In this document: positions 1 to 8,644 of the stretch, piece after piece | Layout of the letters: each line of letters opens with the position of its first letter | How positions within the stretch are numbered: the stretch's first letter is position 1 | Assembly (NCBI RefSeq): GCF_000230895.2 | Contig: NC_016604.1 | Span: 5,518,001-5,582,000, forward strand | DNA from: Mycolicibacterium rhodesiae NBB3 | Lineage (GTDB): Bacteria; Actinomycetota; Actinomycetes; Mycobacteriales; Mycobacteriaceae | Direction: 5' to 3' | Length of the DNA stretch: 64,000 nt | Notes under the pieces: model-generated | Database searches by the model: none | What the model saw: the letters and a program-made list of their open reading frames with translations, nothing else | Told to the model about the DNA's origin: nothing | Made by a program: the position numbers and the translations under genes

Positions 1-1378
1 CATCGCCGGTGTCCCAACCCTTGGCCGCGAAGTCCAGCCACGCCCGCTGCATGCGCCTGCCGACGGGCGGCTGCAATCGCCGCCCGAGCGGATGGAGCTT
101 GCGTCCGATGAACGACGCGTAGCTGTGTTGGATGTGCACGATCTCGCTGCCGTGCGTGGCGCCCAGTCCCAGTGCACGCAGACTCCACCCGACATGGTCG
201 AACCGGTACATATGGGTCGGCGCGAGCGCGCTGTAGGCGTCGGCGAACGCCCACGCCGGTGCGCCGAACATCGCGTCGGAGCCGAACGCCACGAGCGCTC
301 GCCGTCTCGGATAGTCGGGGTAGGCGGCCAGTATCTGGTCCTTGGCATCCGGTGCGACGCGGTCCAGGTAGGCGCCGATCGACGCCGTGGTGGTCGGCAA
401 CATGGGTGGTTTCGTCCACGCGAACATCGACGCCTCATGGCTGTTGGTCCCGATGATCAACGGCATCCGCTCGACGGCCCCGCCCCGAGCGGCGTCCACC
501 GGATGTCTCGGCAACAAGTCGACCCCGTACGTCAGCCCGTAGGCGAGGTGCGGCGTGTTCGAAGCGCTTTTCAGCTGCACCATGCCCGCAGCTCGCCGCA
601 GCTGGCGCTGGGGCAGCGCCTTGACCTCGGAGGGCTCGACACCCAACCGTTTCAGGAAGTCATGGGCCTGCCTGGCTCGGGTCTCGCGGTCCCCGATGAG
701 CGGCAGCGGCGGGCTCTGCGCGATCGCCCTGCTGAACAGTCCGCTGGCTGCGGGGCTCGCCAGCAGTGCCAGCACCGAGGTGGCGCCCGCCGATTCGCCG
801 AAAACGGTCACTCGGCCGGGATCGCCGCCGAACGCGGCGATGTGGTCGCGGATCCACTGCAGTGCCGCAATCTGGTCGCGCAGCGCAAGATTGTCGTCGA
901 AGCCGTCGCCCAGATCGCTGAGCTCGAACCCGCCGAAAACACCGATCCGGTAGGTGACGTTGACCACCACCACGTTGCCGTTGGCGGCCAGCCGCGACCC
1001 GTTGTAGAGCTGGAACTGCCCGGCGCCGTACACGAACGCACCGCCGGGAATCCACACCATCACCGGCAACGACGCACTGGTGTCCGGCGACCACACCGTC
1101 AGCGTCAGACAGGCTTCGTCGCGAACCTTCGGATCGTCACGGCCGCCGCCGACGAATGATTTGGTCTGCGGGGGCAGCGGTCCATGTTCGAGCGCATCGC
1201 GCAGACCGGTCCACCGCTGCGCCGGTGCGGGTGCCAGGAATCTTCGATCCCCCACCGGTTGCTCGGCATACGGGATGCCGCGCCACACTCCGACACCCCC
1301 CTCCGTCGTACCACGCAGGTCTCCCAGATCGGTGTGTACGACCGCCGAAGATCCGGAATGTCCGACAACGACTGCCAC
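1..1378 (-). CDS. Type B carboxylesterase, 3' end cut off by the window
   Basis: The gene encodes a serine hydrolase of the carboxylesterase type B family, which cleaves carboxylic esters. The frame opens at a GTG and stays open for 459 codons to the window edge, so the C-terminus is missing. The N-terminus reads TDLGDLRGTTEGGVGVWRGI followed by PYAEQPVGDRRF, the standard family opening. The oxyanion-hole stretch PGGAFVYG is present, and the nucleophile elbow GESAG puts the serine at residue 196. The usual SEDCLYLNVW block is the variant DEACLTLTVW. The gene is divergent from the metallopeptidase next door, with a 74-nt gap. The family is secure; the substrate is not known. Confidence 0.9.
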   Translation of the reverse strand, partial: MAVVVGHSGSSAVVHTDLGDLRGTTEGGVGVWRGIPYAEQPVGDRRFLAPAPAQRWTGLRDALEHGPLPPQTKSFVGGGRDDPKVRDEACLTLTVWSPDTSASLPVMVWIPGGAFVYGAGQFQLYNGSRLAANGNVVVVNVTYRIGVFGGFELSDLGDGFDDNLALRDQIAALQWIRDHIAAFGGDPGRVTVFGESAGATSVLALLASPAASGLFSRAIAQSPPLPLIGDRETRARQAHDFLKRLGVEPSEVKALPQRQLRRAAGMVQLKSASNTPHLAYGLTYGVDLLPRHPVDAARGGAVERMPLIIGTNSHEASMFAWTKPPMLPTTTASIGAYLDRVAPDAKDQILAAYPDYPRRRALVAFGSDAMFGAPAWAFADAYSALAPTHMYRFDHVGWSLRALGLGATHGSEIVHIQHSYASFIGRKLHPLGRRLQPPVGRRMQRAWLDFAAKGWDTGD

Positions 1379-1452
1379 GTCTGAATCCTAGTGTGCGAAG
1401 CTGGATGCAGACCGGTGCGGCGAGTGCTTCCGACCGAGAAAGTAGGGGCGCG

Positions 1453-2340
1453 ATGACCTTCCGCGAAGGTATAGATATCGATACCAGCACCACGTCAAGC
1501 AGCGGCGGGGGCGGAGGTGGCCGTGGCATCGCGATCGGCGGCGGCGTCGGCGGCCTCCTCATCCTGGTGGTCGCACTGTTCCTCGGTGTCGACCCCAGCA
1601 CGGTGATACCGCAGCAGCAGATCGACACCGGCGGCGTCTCGACACCAGGCTTCGACACCAGCCAGTGCAAAACCGCCGAGGATGCGAACAACATCGTGCA
1701 GTGCCGGGTCATCGCGACGGGCAACTCGGTGGACAGCGTGTGGCAGCAGTTGCTTCCCGGCGAATACACACGTCCAAAGGTCATGCTGTTCACCGGGTCG
1801 GTCGACACCGCGTGCGGTCCAGCGACCAGCGATGTGGGCCCGTTCTACTGCCCCGGTGACCAGACCGCGTACTTCGACACCGACTTCTTCGACGTGCTGA
1901 CCACCCAGTTCGGTTCCAGCGGTGGACCGTTGGCGCAGGAGTACGTGGTCGCTCATGAGTTCGGCCATCATGTGCAGGATCTCCAGGGCTCGCTCGTCAA
2001 CGCGCAGCGTGATCCACAGGGCGCGACGGGCGGCGGCGTGCGCACCGAGTTGCAGGCCGACTGCTACGCAGGGATCTGGGCGCACTATGCGGCCGTCACC
2101 AAGCAGGAGAGCACCGGGGTGCCGTTCCTAGAGCCGTTGAGCGACAAGGACATTGCCGATGCGCTCTCAGCGGCGGCATCGGTCGGTGACGACCGCATCC
2201 AGAAATCGGCCACTGGACGGGTCAATCCGGAGGCGTGGACACACGGGTCGTCGGCGCAACGGCAGAAGTGGTTCACCGAGGGATACCGGACCGGTGACAT
2301 CGCGGCCTGCGACACCTTCTCCACCAACGATCTGGGTTAG
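1453..2340 (+). CDS. Membrane-anchored neutral zinc metallopeptidase (YpfJ type)
   Basis: This 295-residue protein belongs to the YpfJ/KPN_02809 family of predicted neutral zinc metallopeptidases. It has a short polar, Gly-rich N-terminus, then one membrane segment (about residues 25-46), so the catalytic part should sit outside the membrane. The zinc site HEFGHH is at residues 168-173. A second conserved block, ELQADCYAG, starts at residue 199 and probably supplies the third ligand. The reading frame is open much further upstream, but ATG at 1453 is preceded by a purine-rich AGTAGGGG and gives the family's normal N-terminus. The natural substrate of the family is not well defined. Confidence 0.88.
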   Translation: MTFREGIDIDTSTTSSSGGGGGGRGIAIGGGVGGLLILVVALFLGVDPSTVIPQQQIDTGGVSTPGFDTSQCKTAEDANNIVQCRVIATGNSVDSVWQQLLPGEYTRPKVMLFTGSVDTACGPATSDVGPFYCPGDQTAYFDTDFFDVLTTQFGSSGGPLAQEYVVAHEFGHHVQDLQGSLVNAQRDPQGATGGGVRTELQADCYAGIWAHYAAVTKQESTGVPFLEPLSDKDIADALSAAASVGDDRIQKSATGRVNPEAWTHGSSAQRQKWFTEGYRTGDIAACDTFSTNDLG

Positions 2341-2392
2341 ATTTCGCCGCTAGCTGATCCGGTGTGATCACGGCGGTACGCGTTCTAGCGTC

Positions 2393-3076
2393 ATGCGGAT
2401 GGACACCGTCGTGCTCTCGTCGAACCTGACCATGCTGCGCGTACGAGGGTGGCAGGTCTATGTATGGCGCGACGACGACTCGGTCACCGTCATCGACACC
2501 GGCGCGCCCGGTTCGGGCGCCGAGATTTTGGCTGAGGTGCCACGGATCGACCGCATCGTGCTGACGCACGGGCACGTCGACCACTGCGGTTCCGCGGCCG
2601 AACTGCAAGACGCCACCGGTGCAACCGTTTTCGCAGGCGCAGGCGATGCCGCCCCCATCAGGAACGGGACAGCCATGCCGCCTCCGGTTTTCGAGGACTG
2701 GGAAATCCCGATTCATGAACGGGTGTCAGCAGGACTTCCGGACGCGGCGCCTCCGGTTGCGCTACTACATGAGGTGCACGACGGCGATGCGCTCGACTTC
2801 GGCGACGGCGCCGAGGTGCTGGCGGTACCCGGCCACACCGACGGCAGCATCGCGATACATCTGCCCCGCCACGGTGTGCTCTTCACCGGCGACACCATCG
2901 CCAACGTCGGAACCGTCATGCTCGGCACGTTCAACCAGGTCCGCGCACAGACCGTCGCGTCGTTCAAACGGCTGGCCGCCCTCGATGTCGATACCGCCTG
3001 CTTCGGCCACGGGGAGCCGATCACCGCGGCAGCCGGGATCCGGATCCGCGAAACGGCTGCCACACTGACCGAGTGA
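2393..3076 (+). CDS. MBL-fold metal-dependent hydrolase
   Basis: This 227-residue protein has the metallo-beta-lactamase fold. The zinc-binding motif appears as LTHGHVDHCGSA, with the further ligands in PGHTDGS, in FTGDTIAN and in the terminal GHGEP. The last 50 residues have the helical end usual for glyoxalase-II-like members. A second in-frame ATG two codons in (MDTVVL) could be the true start. The stop overlaps the start of the next gene in a GTGA arrangement, so the two are probably co-translated. The sequence does not identify the substrate. Confidence 0.85.
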   Translation: MRMDTVVLSSNLTMLRVRGWQVYVWRDDDSVTVIDTGAPGSGAEILAEVPRIDRIVLTHGHVDHCGSAAELQDATGATVFAGAGDAAPIRNGTAMPPPVFEDWEIPIHERVSAGLPDAAPPVALLHEVHDGDALDFGDGAEVLAVPGHTDGSIAIHLPRHGVLFTGDTIANVGTVMLGTFNQVRAQTVASFKRLAALDVDTACFGHGEPITAAAGIRIRETAATLTE

Positions 3077-3609
3077 CGCCCGAACGAGACCCGATCGAGC
3101 CCGATACCAAGGACTGGACCTGGGTGCTTTCGCGCCCCTGTCCCGATTGCGGCTTCGCCCGGGAGTCCGTACATCACACCGAGGTCGCCGACCACATCCG
3201 CGCCGATGCCGCGAGCTGGGTATCGCGGCTGGCCGGCCCCGGAGTCACAACCCGGCCGCAGCCGACGGTGTGGTCGACGCTGGAATACGGGTGCCACATC
3301 CGCGACGTGCACCGCATCTTCGACCACCGCGTCCGGCTGATGCTCGACGCGGACGAGCCGCGGTTTCCGAACTGGGACCAGGACCAAACGGCACTAGCCG
3401 ACGACTACAGATCACAGGATCCGGCCACCGTAGCCGCCGAGCTGGTCGACGCGGCGGCCACCGTCGCCGACACCTACACGCACGTTCCGGCACACGCGTG
3501 GTCGCGGCGCGGCTTTCGCAGTAATGGCAGCGAGTTCACGATCGCATCGATTGCGATCTACCACTTGCACGACATCGTGCATCACGCGCACGATGTCGAC
3601 CATGGCTGA
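3073..3609 (+). CDS. DinB-like metal-binding protein
   Basis: This 178-residue protein resembles the DinB / mycothiol-dependent maleylpyruvate isomerase superfamily of four-helix bundles. Histidines suited to metal binding occur in the first helix (HHTEVADHI), in YGCHIRDVH and in the last helix (YHLHDIVHHAHDV). The start is a GTG overlapping the upstream stop, and the 3' end overlaps the dehydrogenase start by 8 nt. The three genes therefore look like one transcription unit. Members of this superfamily often act in thiol-dependent reactions, but nothing here fixes the function. Confidence 0.75.
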   Translation: MTPERDPIEPDTKDWTWVLSRPCPDCGFARESVHHTEVADHIRADAASWVSRLAGPGVTTRPQPTVWSTLEYGCHIRDVHRIFDHRVRLMLDADEPRFPNWDQDQTALADDYRSQDPATVAAELVDAAATVADTYTHVPAHAWSRRGFRSNGSEFTIASIAIYHLHDIVHHAHDVDHG

Positions 3610-4426
3610 AGACACACCGCTGGCGGGCAAGGTCGCCTACGTCACGGGAGCGGCGCGCGGACAAGGGCGTTCACACTGCATCCGGTTGGCCCGCGCGGGC
3701 GCCGACATCGTCGCGATCGACGCCTGCGCGCCGGTGGCCGAGCACAACGGCTATCCCCCCGCGCTGCCGGAGGATCTCGCCGAGACGGTGAGCCTGGTCG
3801 AGGGCGAAGGGCGCAAGATCCGCGCCGAAGAGGTCGACGTCCGCGACCTCGATGGCCAGCAGCGGGTGGTTTCCGACGCGATCGAGCAGTTCGGCCGCCT
3901 CGACATCGTCGTCGCCAACGCCGGTGTGCTGAATTGGGGCCGGCTGTGGGAGATTTCGGCGCAGCAGTTCCAGGAGGTCGTCGACACCAACCTGACCGGC
4001 GTGTGGAACACGATCAAGGCGGTGGTGCCCGCGATGATCGAGGCCGGCAACGGCGGGTCGATCATCAACATCAGTTCTGCGGCCGGGATCAAGGCGGTTC
4101 CCGGCTGCGGCCACTACTGCGCAAGCAAGTTCGGCGTCGTGGCGCTGACCAACTCGCTCGCGGTCGAACTGGGCGAGTTCGGTATTCGGGTGAACTCGGT
4201 CCATCCCTACGGCACCGATACCCCGATGGGCAACGACGCGTCGATGTGGCAGATGTTCGCCGATCACCAGAACTTCATCCACAGCTTCTCTCCCGGTGCG
4301 CTGCCCACCGACTCGCTGGCCGCCCCGGATCTCGTCTCCGACATCGTGCTGTGGCTGGCCAGCGACGCCTCCTCCCTTGTGACCGCGGCCCAGATCCCCG
4401 CGGACAAGGGCTATCTGAAGATCTAG
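3602..4426 (+). CDS. SDR oxidoreductase, mycofactocin-coupled type
   Basis: This 274-residue NAD-dependent dehydrogenase has the glycine motif TGAARGQG at residues 15-22, the ANAG strand, and the catalytic serine plus YCASK pair. The stretch TGAARGQGRSH, followed by a VAIDACAP stretch after strand 2, is characteristic of the dehydrogenase group that keeps its nicotinamide cofactor bound and recycles it through mycofactocin. That assignment is from family knowledge. ATG at 3602 was chosen over the longer open frame because upstream residues belong to the overlapping DinB-like gene. Substrates of this group are typically alcohols. Confidence 0.85.
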   Translation: MAEDTPLAGKVAYVTGAARGQGRSHCIRLARAGADIVAIDACAPVAEHNGYPPALPEDLAETVSLVEGEGRKIRAEEVDVRDLDGQQRVVSDAIEQFGRLDIVVANAGVLNWGRLWEISAQQFQEVVDTNLTGVWNTIKAVVPAMIEAGNGGSIINISSAAGIKAVPGCGHYCASKFGVVALTNSLAVELGEFGIRVNSVHPYGTDTPMGNDASMWQMFADHQNFIHSFSPGALPTDSLAAPDLVSDIVLWLASDASSLVTAAQIPADKGYLKI

Positions 4427-5319
4427 AGTCGAGACTGCTCTTTGATGCTCGTATCGGTGGTACGCAACGGGCGGATCAGCGCATCCTGGGTGAACGAAGC
4501 GATCAGTTCACCGCTCTCGGTGTGGACGGCACCGCGCACGTACGACATGCCCGCGCCAACCTGGGTGCTCTCGTGGGTGTAGAGCAGCCAGCCGTCCCAC
4601 GTGAAGGGCTCGTGGAAACTCACCGTCACCGTCATCGGCGCCGTCGACACCGTGAGGTGCGACTGCGCGGTCCCAATGCCAACGTGTGCCCGCATCGTCG
4701 TCGAAATACCCAGGTGCCCGGTGAAATACGCGATCAGCGCCTTCGCGAGGTCGTCGCGAGTCGGGATCGGGTCGTAGTGCAGCCAGGCGTACAGCTCCGG
4801 CGGCCCCACCTCGTCTGGACTGTTCACATCGTGGACGTCGACCAACCGCAGCTGCCGTCCCGTCATCGGCATCTCGGCTACGTTCGCGTCCTGCGGGCCC
4901 GTCACATCGGGCCGGGGCAGATGGTGGCGGATGACGTCGGCGGTGGGCACGTCGGTCAGTACGGTCGCGGTGATGCACCGCTTGCCGTTCTGTTTCGCCG
5001 CCACGATCGCGGTGGCCGTCGAACGCCCCTCGTTGACGATGTCGAGTTCCAGCTCGACCGGACCTGCGCCCACCATCACCGCCCTGGCGAACACCGCCGA
5101 CACCGATCGCACCGACTTCTCCGGAAAGCGTTTTGCCACAGCGACAATCGCCTGAGCGAGGACCTGGGTTCCTTCGACGACCTGACGCTCGTCCTCACCC
5201 GCAGGGCCCGTCTCGGCGGTGAACCTGTTCTCACCGTCGGGCGCGACGTCGAACAGGTCGAGCAGATTCTGAACGGTCCACTGTGCCTGCGAAGGCGGAT
5301 GCGCTGCGTCAGAGGTCAT
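4423..5319 (-). CDS. Acyl-CoA thioesterase (TesB-like double hotdog)
   Basis: This 298-residue protein resembles the TesB/acyl-CoA thioesterase II fold, which hydrolyses acyl-CoA to free acid and CoA. The C-terminal half shows the family pattern: PFTWDGWLLYTHES, then GAGMSYVRGAVHTESGELIAS followed by FTQDALIR. The frame stays open for 39 codons upstream, but those codons cover the TetR operator, so ATG at 5319 (MTSDAAH) is preferred. It overlaps the convergent dehydrogenase by 4 nt and is divergent from the TetR gene. The shared operator suggests it belongs to that TetR regulon. Confidence 0.78.
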   Translation of the reverse strand: MTSDAAHPPSQAQWTVQNLLDLFDVAPDGENRFTAETGPAGEDERQVVEGTQVLAQAIVAVAKRFPEKSVRSVSAVFARAVMVGAGPVELELDIVNEGRSTATAIVAAKQNGKRCITATVLTDVPTADVIRHHLPRPDVTGPQDANVAEMPMTGRQLRLVDVHDVNSPDEVGPPELYAWLHYDPIPTRDDLAKALIAYFTGHLGISTTMRAHVGIGTAQSHLTVSTAPMTVTVSFHEPFTWDGWLLYTHESTQVGAGMSYVRGAVHTESGELIASFTQDALIRPLRTTDTSIKEQSRL

Positions 5320-5351
5320 GAGTGGGAACACTAACCGAGCCTGGCCAAAAC

Positions 5352-5368
5352 CGGTAACGTCGTTACCG
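5352..5368. promoter_or_regulatory. Probable TetR operator, copy 1 (inverted repeat)
   Basis: CGGTAA-CGTCG-TTACCG is a perfect inverted repeat between the divergent thioesterase and TetR genes. The core GGTAA-NGTCG-TTACC recurs upstream of the amidohydrolase gene. This is a typical place for autoregulation by a TetR protein. Binding itself is inferred. Confidence 0.7.
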
Positions 5369-5396
5369 ACGATCGCGGACAACCGGGAAGGTGCCC

Positions 5397-6062
5397 ATGG
5401 CGAAGCGCAGCGGCCGGCCGCCGGGTGAAGGCGCACGCACGGCGGCGACGGACGCCGTCGTCGACCTGGATCCGGAGTCGCGGCCGAAGCGATTCATGAA
5501 GTCGGCGTTGGCAATTCTCGGCGAGACCGGCCGCACCGACTTCACCGTGCTCGAGGTCGTGGAGCGCTCCAAGACCTCGCTGCGATCGTTTTACCAGCAT
5601 TTCTCCACGAAGGACGAGTTGCTGCTCGCCCTGGTCGACAAGATCATGTCGGAGTCGACGCGCAAGTGGCGCGAGGACACGACCGGCCTGCCTGCCGACG
5701 AAGCCCTGAGGGTACTCATCGATCGCATCTGCACGCCCGCGGAAACCACCACACAGGACAAGGTCAATCGGGGCCTGACGTCCTACAACGACCGGCTGGC
5801 CGAGGCGCTGCCCAGTGAGTACGCGCGTGTGCTCGCCCCGGTGCACGAGCTGATCAAGGACATCATCCACCGCGGCGTCGACGAGGGCACCTTCCGTACC
5901 GGCATCGATGTCGACGCGACGGCCGCGCTGATCATGCAATCGGCGCTCGGGGCCATGCGGCTGCGGGTCCTCGGCGCTGAGCTCAGTGGCGTCCCCGTCG
6001 ATGCCGATCACATCTACGACTTCTGCGTCAGCAGCCTTCAAAGCCGCCGCGACCCCGTCTGA
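5397..6062 (+). CDS. TetR family transcriptional regulator
   Basis: This 221-residue regulator has an N-terminal helix-turn-helix: RFMKSALAILGETGRTDFTV leads into LEVVERSKTSLRSFYQHFSTKDELL, about residues 37-80. A helical ligand-binding domain follows. A GTG two codons upstream is possible, but the GGGAAG Shine-Dalgarno-like stretch touches it directly, so ATG at 5397 has better spacing. A basic, Gly/Pro-containing N-terminal arm precedes the DNA-binding domain. The duplicated palindrome on both sides of the gene suggests it represses itself, the thioesterase and the downstream amidohydrolase/acyl-CoA dehydrogenase genes. The inducer is probably an acyl-CoA or lipid, but that is inference from neighbours. 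Confidence 0.88.
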   Translation: MAKRSGRPPGEGARTAATDAVVDLDPESRPKRFMKSALAILGETGRTDFTVLEVVERSKTSLRSFYQHFSTKDELLLALVDKIMSESTRKWREDTTGLPADEALRVLIDRICTPAETTTQDKVNRGLTSYNDRLAEALPSEYARVLAPVHELIKDIIHRGVDEGTFRTGIDVDATAALIMQSALGAMRLRVLGAELSGVPVDADHIYDFCVSSLQSRRDPV

Positions 6063-6123
6063 CCTGCATCGCGAAGATGTGAAAAACACCTCAGGCTGGG
6101 GTGGTGTTTTCGCTGGTCCAGCC

Positions 6124-6142
6124 GTGGTAATGTCGTTACCAC
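6124..6142. promoter_or_regulatory. Probable TetR operator, copy 2 (inverted repeat)
   Basis: GTGGTAA-TGTCG-TTACCAC is a perfect 19-bp inverted repeat about 45 bp upstream of the amidohydrolase ATG. Its core matches the operator upstream of the TetR gene in 14 of 15 positions, and only the first spacer base differs. It probably controls the amidohydrolase and the acyl-CoA dehydrogenase pair. Confidence 0.72.
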
Positions 6143-6186
6143 ACAGCCCGTCAAGACCAACAGCCAAGCTTGAAGGAGGCGCAACC

Positions 6187-7407
6187 ATGACCCGCGAACT
6201 CCCCTATCCGGTGTTCGACGCCGACAACCACTTTTACGAGCCCAAAGAGGCGCTGACGCAGTTCCTGCCGGATCACCGCAAAGGCGTCATCGATTACATC
6301 GACGTTCGCGGACGCACCAAAATCATGGTGCGCAACGTCGTGAGCGACTACATCCCCAACCCGACCTTCGAGGTCGTCGCGCGCCCCGGCGCCCAGGAGG
6401 AGTACTTCCGGCACGGCAGCGGCGGCAAGAGCTTCCGCGAGGTGATGGGCAAGCCGATGAAGTCCATCCCGGCCTTCCGTAATCCCGAGGCCCGCCTCGA
6501 GGTGATGGACAGCCTCGGCCTGGACTACTCCCTGATGTTCCCGACGCTGGCCAGCCTCGTCGAGGAGCGACTCAAGGACGATCCCGATCTGATCCTCGAC
6601 ATCGTTCACGCCCTGAACCAGTGGATGTACGAGACCTGGCAGTTCAACTACGAGGACCGCATCTTCTCCACCCCGGTGATCAACCTGGGCAACGTCGATC
6701 GCGCACTCGAGGAACTCGACTGGTGTCTGGAGCGCGGCGCGAAGACGGTCCTGGTCCGACCCGCGCCGGTGCCCGGCTACCGCGGAACCCGCTCGCTGGG
6801 TGTCGAGGAGTTCGACCCGTTCTGGGACGCCTGCGTCAAGGCCGGCATCCCCGTCTCGATGCACGCCTCGGACAGCGGATACTCCGAGTACCTCAACGAC
6901 TGGGAGCCCGGCGACGAGTTCAAACCGTTCGCGCCCACCGCGTTCCGGATGGTTGCGATGGGCAAGCGGCCCATCGAGGACACCATGGCGGCGTTGGTGT
7001 GCCACGGTGCGCTGACCCGCAACCCGGATCTACGTGTGCTGTCCATCGAGAACGGCGCCGACTGGGTGCCCTACCTGTTCAAGCAATTCAAGAACGTCTA
7101 CTCGAAGATGCCGCATGGCTTCCTCGAGGATCCGATCGAGGCGTTCCACCGCTGCGTCTACGTCGCGCCCTTCTGGGAGGACGACTTCGCTCAGATGGCC
7201 GAGCTGTTGGGCATAGATCGGGTGATCTTCGGTTCCGACTGGCCGCACCCCGAGGGCTTGGCACAACCGACGCACCTGATCGACGACCTGCAGGGGCTCG
7301 ACGCGGAGGGACAGCGAAAGGTCATGGGCGGCAACATGATCGATCTGTTCAAGATCCCGAACGAGATCGTCCACAAGCCGGGCGTGCCCGCTCTGGAATT
7401 CGCCTGA
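6187..7407 (+). CDS. Amidohydrolase family protein (amidohydrolase_2)
   Basis: This 406-residue TIM-barrel metal hydrolase has the opening VFDADNHFYEP, which carries the first Asp-x-His metal ligands. HASDSG follows in the middle, and the C-terminal FGSDWPHPEG holds the conserved aspartate. In actinobacteria such proteins often sit with acyl-CoA dehydrogenases and TetR regulators in lipid or aromatic degradation clusters, as here. The start was set at ATG 6187 behind AAGGAGG. The much longer open frame upstream covers the end of the TetR gene and the operator. Whether the enzyme is a hydrolase or a decarboxylase cannot be settled from sequence alone. Confidence 0.85.
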   Translation: MTRELPYPVFDADNHFYEPKEALTQFLPDHRKGVIDYIDVRGRTKIMVRNVVSDYIPNPTFEVVARPGAQEEYFRHGSGGKSFREVMGKPMKSIPAFRNPEARLEVMDSLGLDYSLMFPTLASLVEERLKDDPDLILDIVHALNQWMYETWQFNYEDRIFSTPVINLGNVDRALEELDWCLERGAKTVLVRPAPVPGYRGTRSLGVEEFDPFWDACVKAGIPVSMHASDSGYSEYLNDWEPGDEFKPFAPTAFRMVAMGKRPIEDTMAALVCHGALTRNPDLRVLSIENGADWVPYLFKQFKNVYSKMPHGFLEDPIEAFHRCVYVAPFWEDDFAQMAELLGIDRVIFGSDWPHPEGLAQPTHLIDDLQGLDAEGQRKVMGGNMIDLFKIPNEIVHKPGVPALEFA

Positions 7408-7486
7408 CCACTACGGCCTCTAGCGTGAACGTGCGTGTCGGTGCTCCGGCACGCACTTCGCGCATCATTGAAAGTGAGTTCGCGCC

Positions 7487-8644
7487 GTGACCGACCCAGC
7501 CAACCCGGAACGACTGCTGTTCGCCTCGACCACCCAGTCGTTTCTCGAGAAGGGCGCGTCGCTACCCCGGCTACGTGAACTTCACGATGCCGGAACATCC
7601 TTCGAGAGCGACTGGTGGCAACGCGCCGCCGAACTCGGCTGGACCAGCCTGCTCGTTCCCGAGGAACTCGGCGGCGGCAACGTGTCCGGTGATGGAGTGG
7701 CCGACCTCGCTCTGGTCGCGGAGTTGTGCGGCCGGTCCGTCGCACCCGGTCCGCTGCACCCGGTCAGTGTGGTGCTGGCGAGTTTGGCAGAAGCCCCCGA
7801 GAACCATGAACAGACAATCGAATCCCTGATCTCGGGTGAGGTGGTGGCCTCGTGGGCGGTCTACGAACCGGGTAAGCAGTGGTCGCCGCTCGATGTTTCG
7901 GTCACTGCGACGCCGACCGACACCGGTTTCCGCATCGACGGTGTGAAGGATCGCGTCGAGGCCGGCGCCGACAGCGCGCTGCTCCTGGTGGTGGCGAGAT
8001 GCGACGGTGCCGTGCGGCAGTTCCTGGTGCCGACGGACGCAACTGGTGTGACCGTCGAGCCACAGCGCTCGCTCGACATGGTGAAAACCTATGCCCGCGT
8101 GCGATTCGACGGCGTCGAGGTGGATGCCAACGCGGTCGTCGGCTCCGCCGAACTGACCCCAGCGCTCATCGCGAGGCAGACCCAGATCGCCGTCATTCTC
8201 CAGTGCGCCGAGATCGTGGGCATTTTGGAGACGGTGCTCGACTTCACCATCCAATGGGGGTTCGACCGGCATTCGTTCGGCAGGCCCATCGGCTCGTACC
8301 AGGCACTGAAACACAAGTACGCGGATCTCAAGATCTGGTTCGAGTCGTGCCGCGCGACGACGAACGCCGCAGTCGCCGAGGTGGCTGCGCGCTCCCCCGG
8401 CGCCGAGATCGCGGTCAGCGTCGCGAAATCCTATGTGGGTGAACACGCTCCGGGCATGCTTCAGGACTGCATCCAGTTGCACGGCGGCATCGGCGTCACG
8501 TGGGAGCACGATCTACACATCTTCCTGCGGCGGGTGACGTTGTATCGATCGCTGTTCGGCACCCCGGAGGATCACAACCTTCGCGTGTACGCGCTCACCA
8601 AGGATCTGGTGGGGCCACGCGAAAGCTGGGGACACGCATCATGA
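7487..8644 (+). CDS. Acyl-CoA dehydrogenase (FadE-like), first of a pair
   Basis: This 385-residue flavoenzyme homologue would oxidise an acyl-CoA to the 2-enoyl-CoA. The N-terminal helical domain is followed by a beta domain and by the C-terminal signature QLHGGIGVTWEHDLHIFLRR. The middle strands are poorer in the usual FAD-contact motifs than in the partner downstream. Its 3' end overlaps the next acyl-CoA dehydrogenase by ATGA. Paired, overlapping FadE genes in mycobacteria often encode the two subunits of an alpha2beta2 enzyme used on bulky (steroid-like) CoA esters. That role is inferred here. The start is a GTG. Confidence 0.87.
   Translation: MTDPANPERLLFASTTQSFLEKGASLPRLRELHDAGTSFESDWWQRAAELGWTSLLVPEELGGGNVSGDGVADLALVAELCGRSVAPGPLHPVSVVLASLAEAPENHEQTIESLISGEVVASWAVYEPGKQWSPLDVSVTATPTDTGFRIDGVKDRVEAGADSALLLVVARCDGAVRQFLVPTDATGVTVEPQRSLDMVKTYARVRFDGVEVDANAVVGSAELTPALIARQTQIAVILQCAEIVGILETVLDFTIQWGFDRHSFGRPIGSYQALKHKYADLKIWFESCRATTNAAVAEVAARSPGAEIAVSVAKSYVGEHAPGMLQDCIQLHGGIGVTWEHDLHIFLRRVTLYRSLFGTPEDHNLRVYALTKDLVGPRESWGHAS

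Noticed and set aside
92..1159. Plus-strand open frame of 355 codons at the left edge
   Set aside because: It is antisense to the carboxylesterase, whose motifs (GESAG, GGAFVYG) are clear on the minus strand. The plus frame is Arg/Gln/His-rich with no family.
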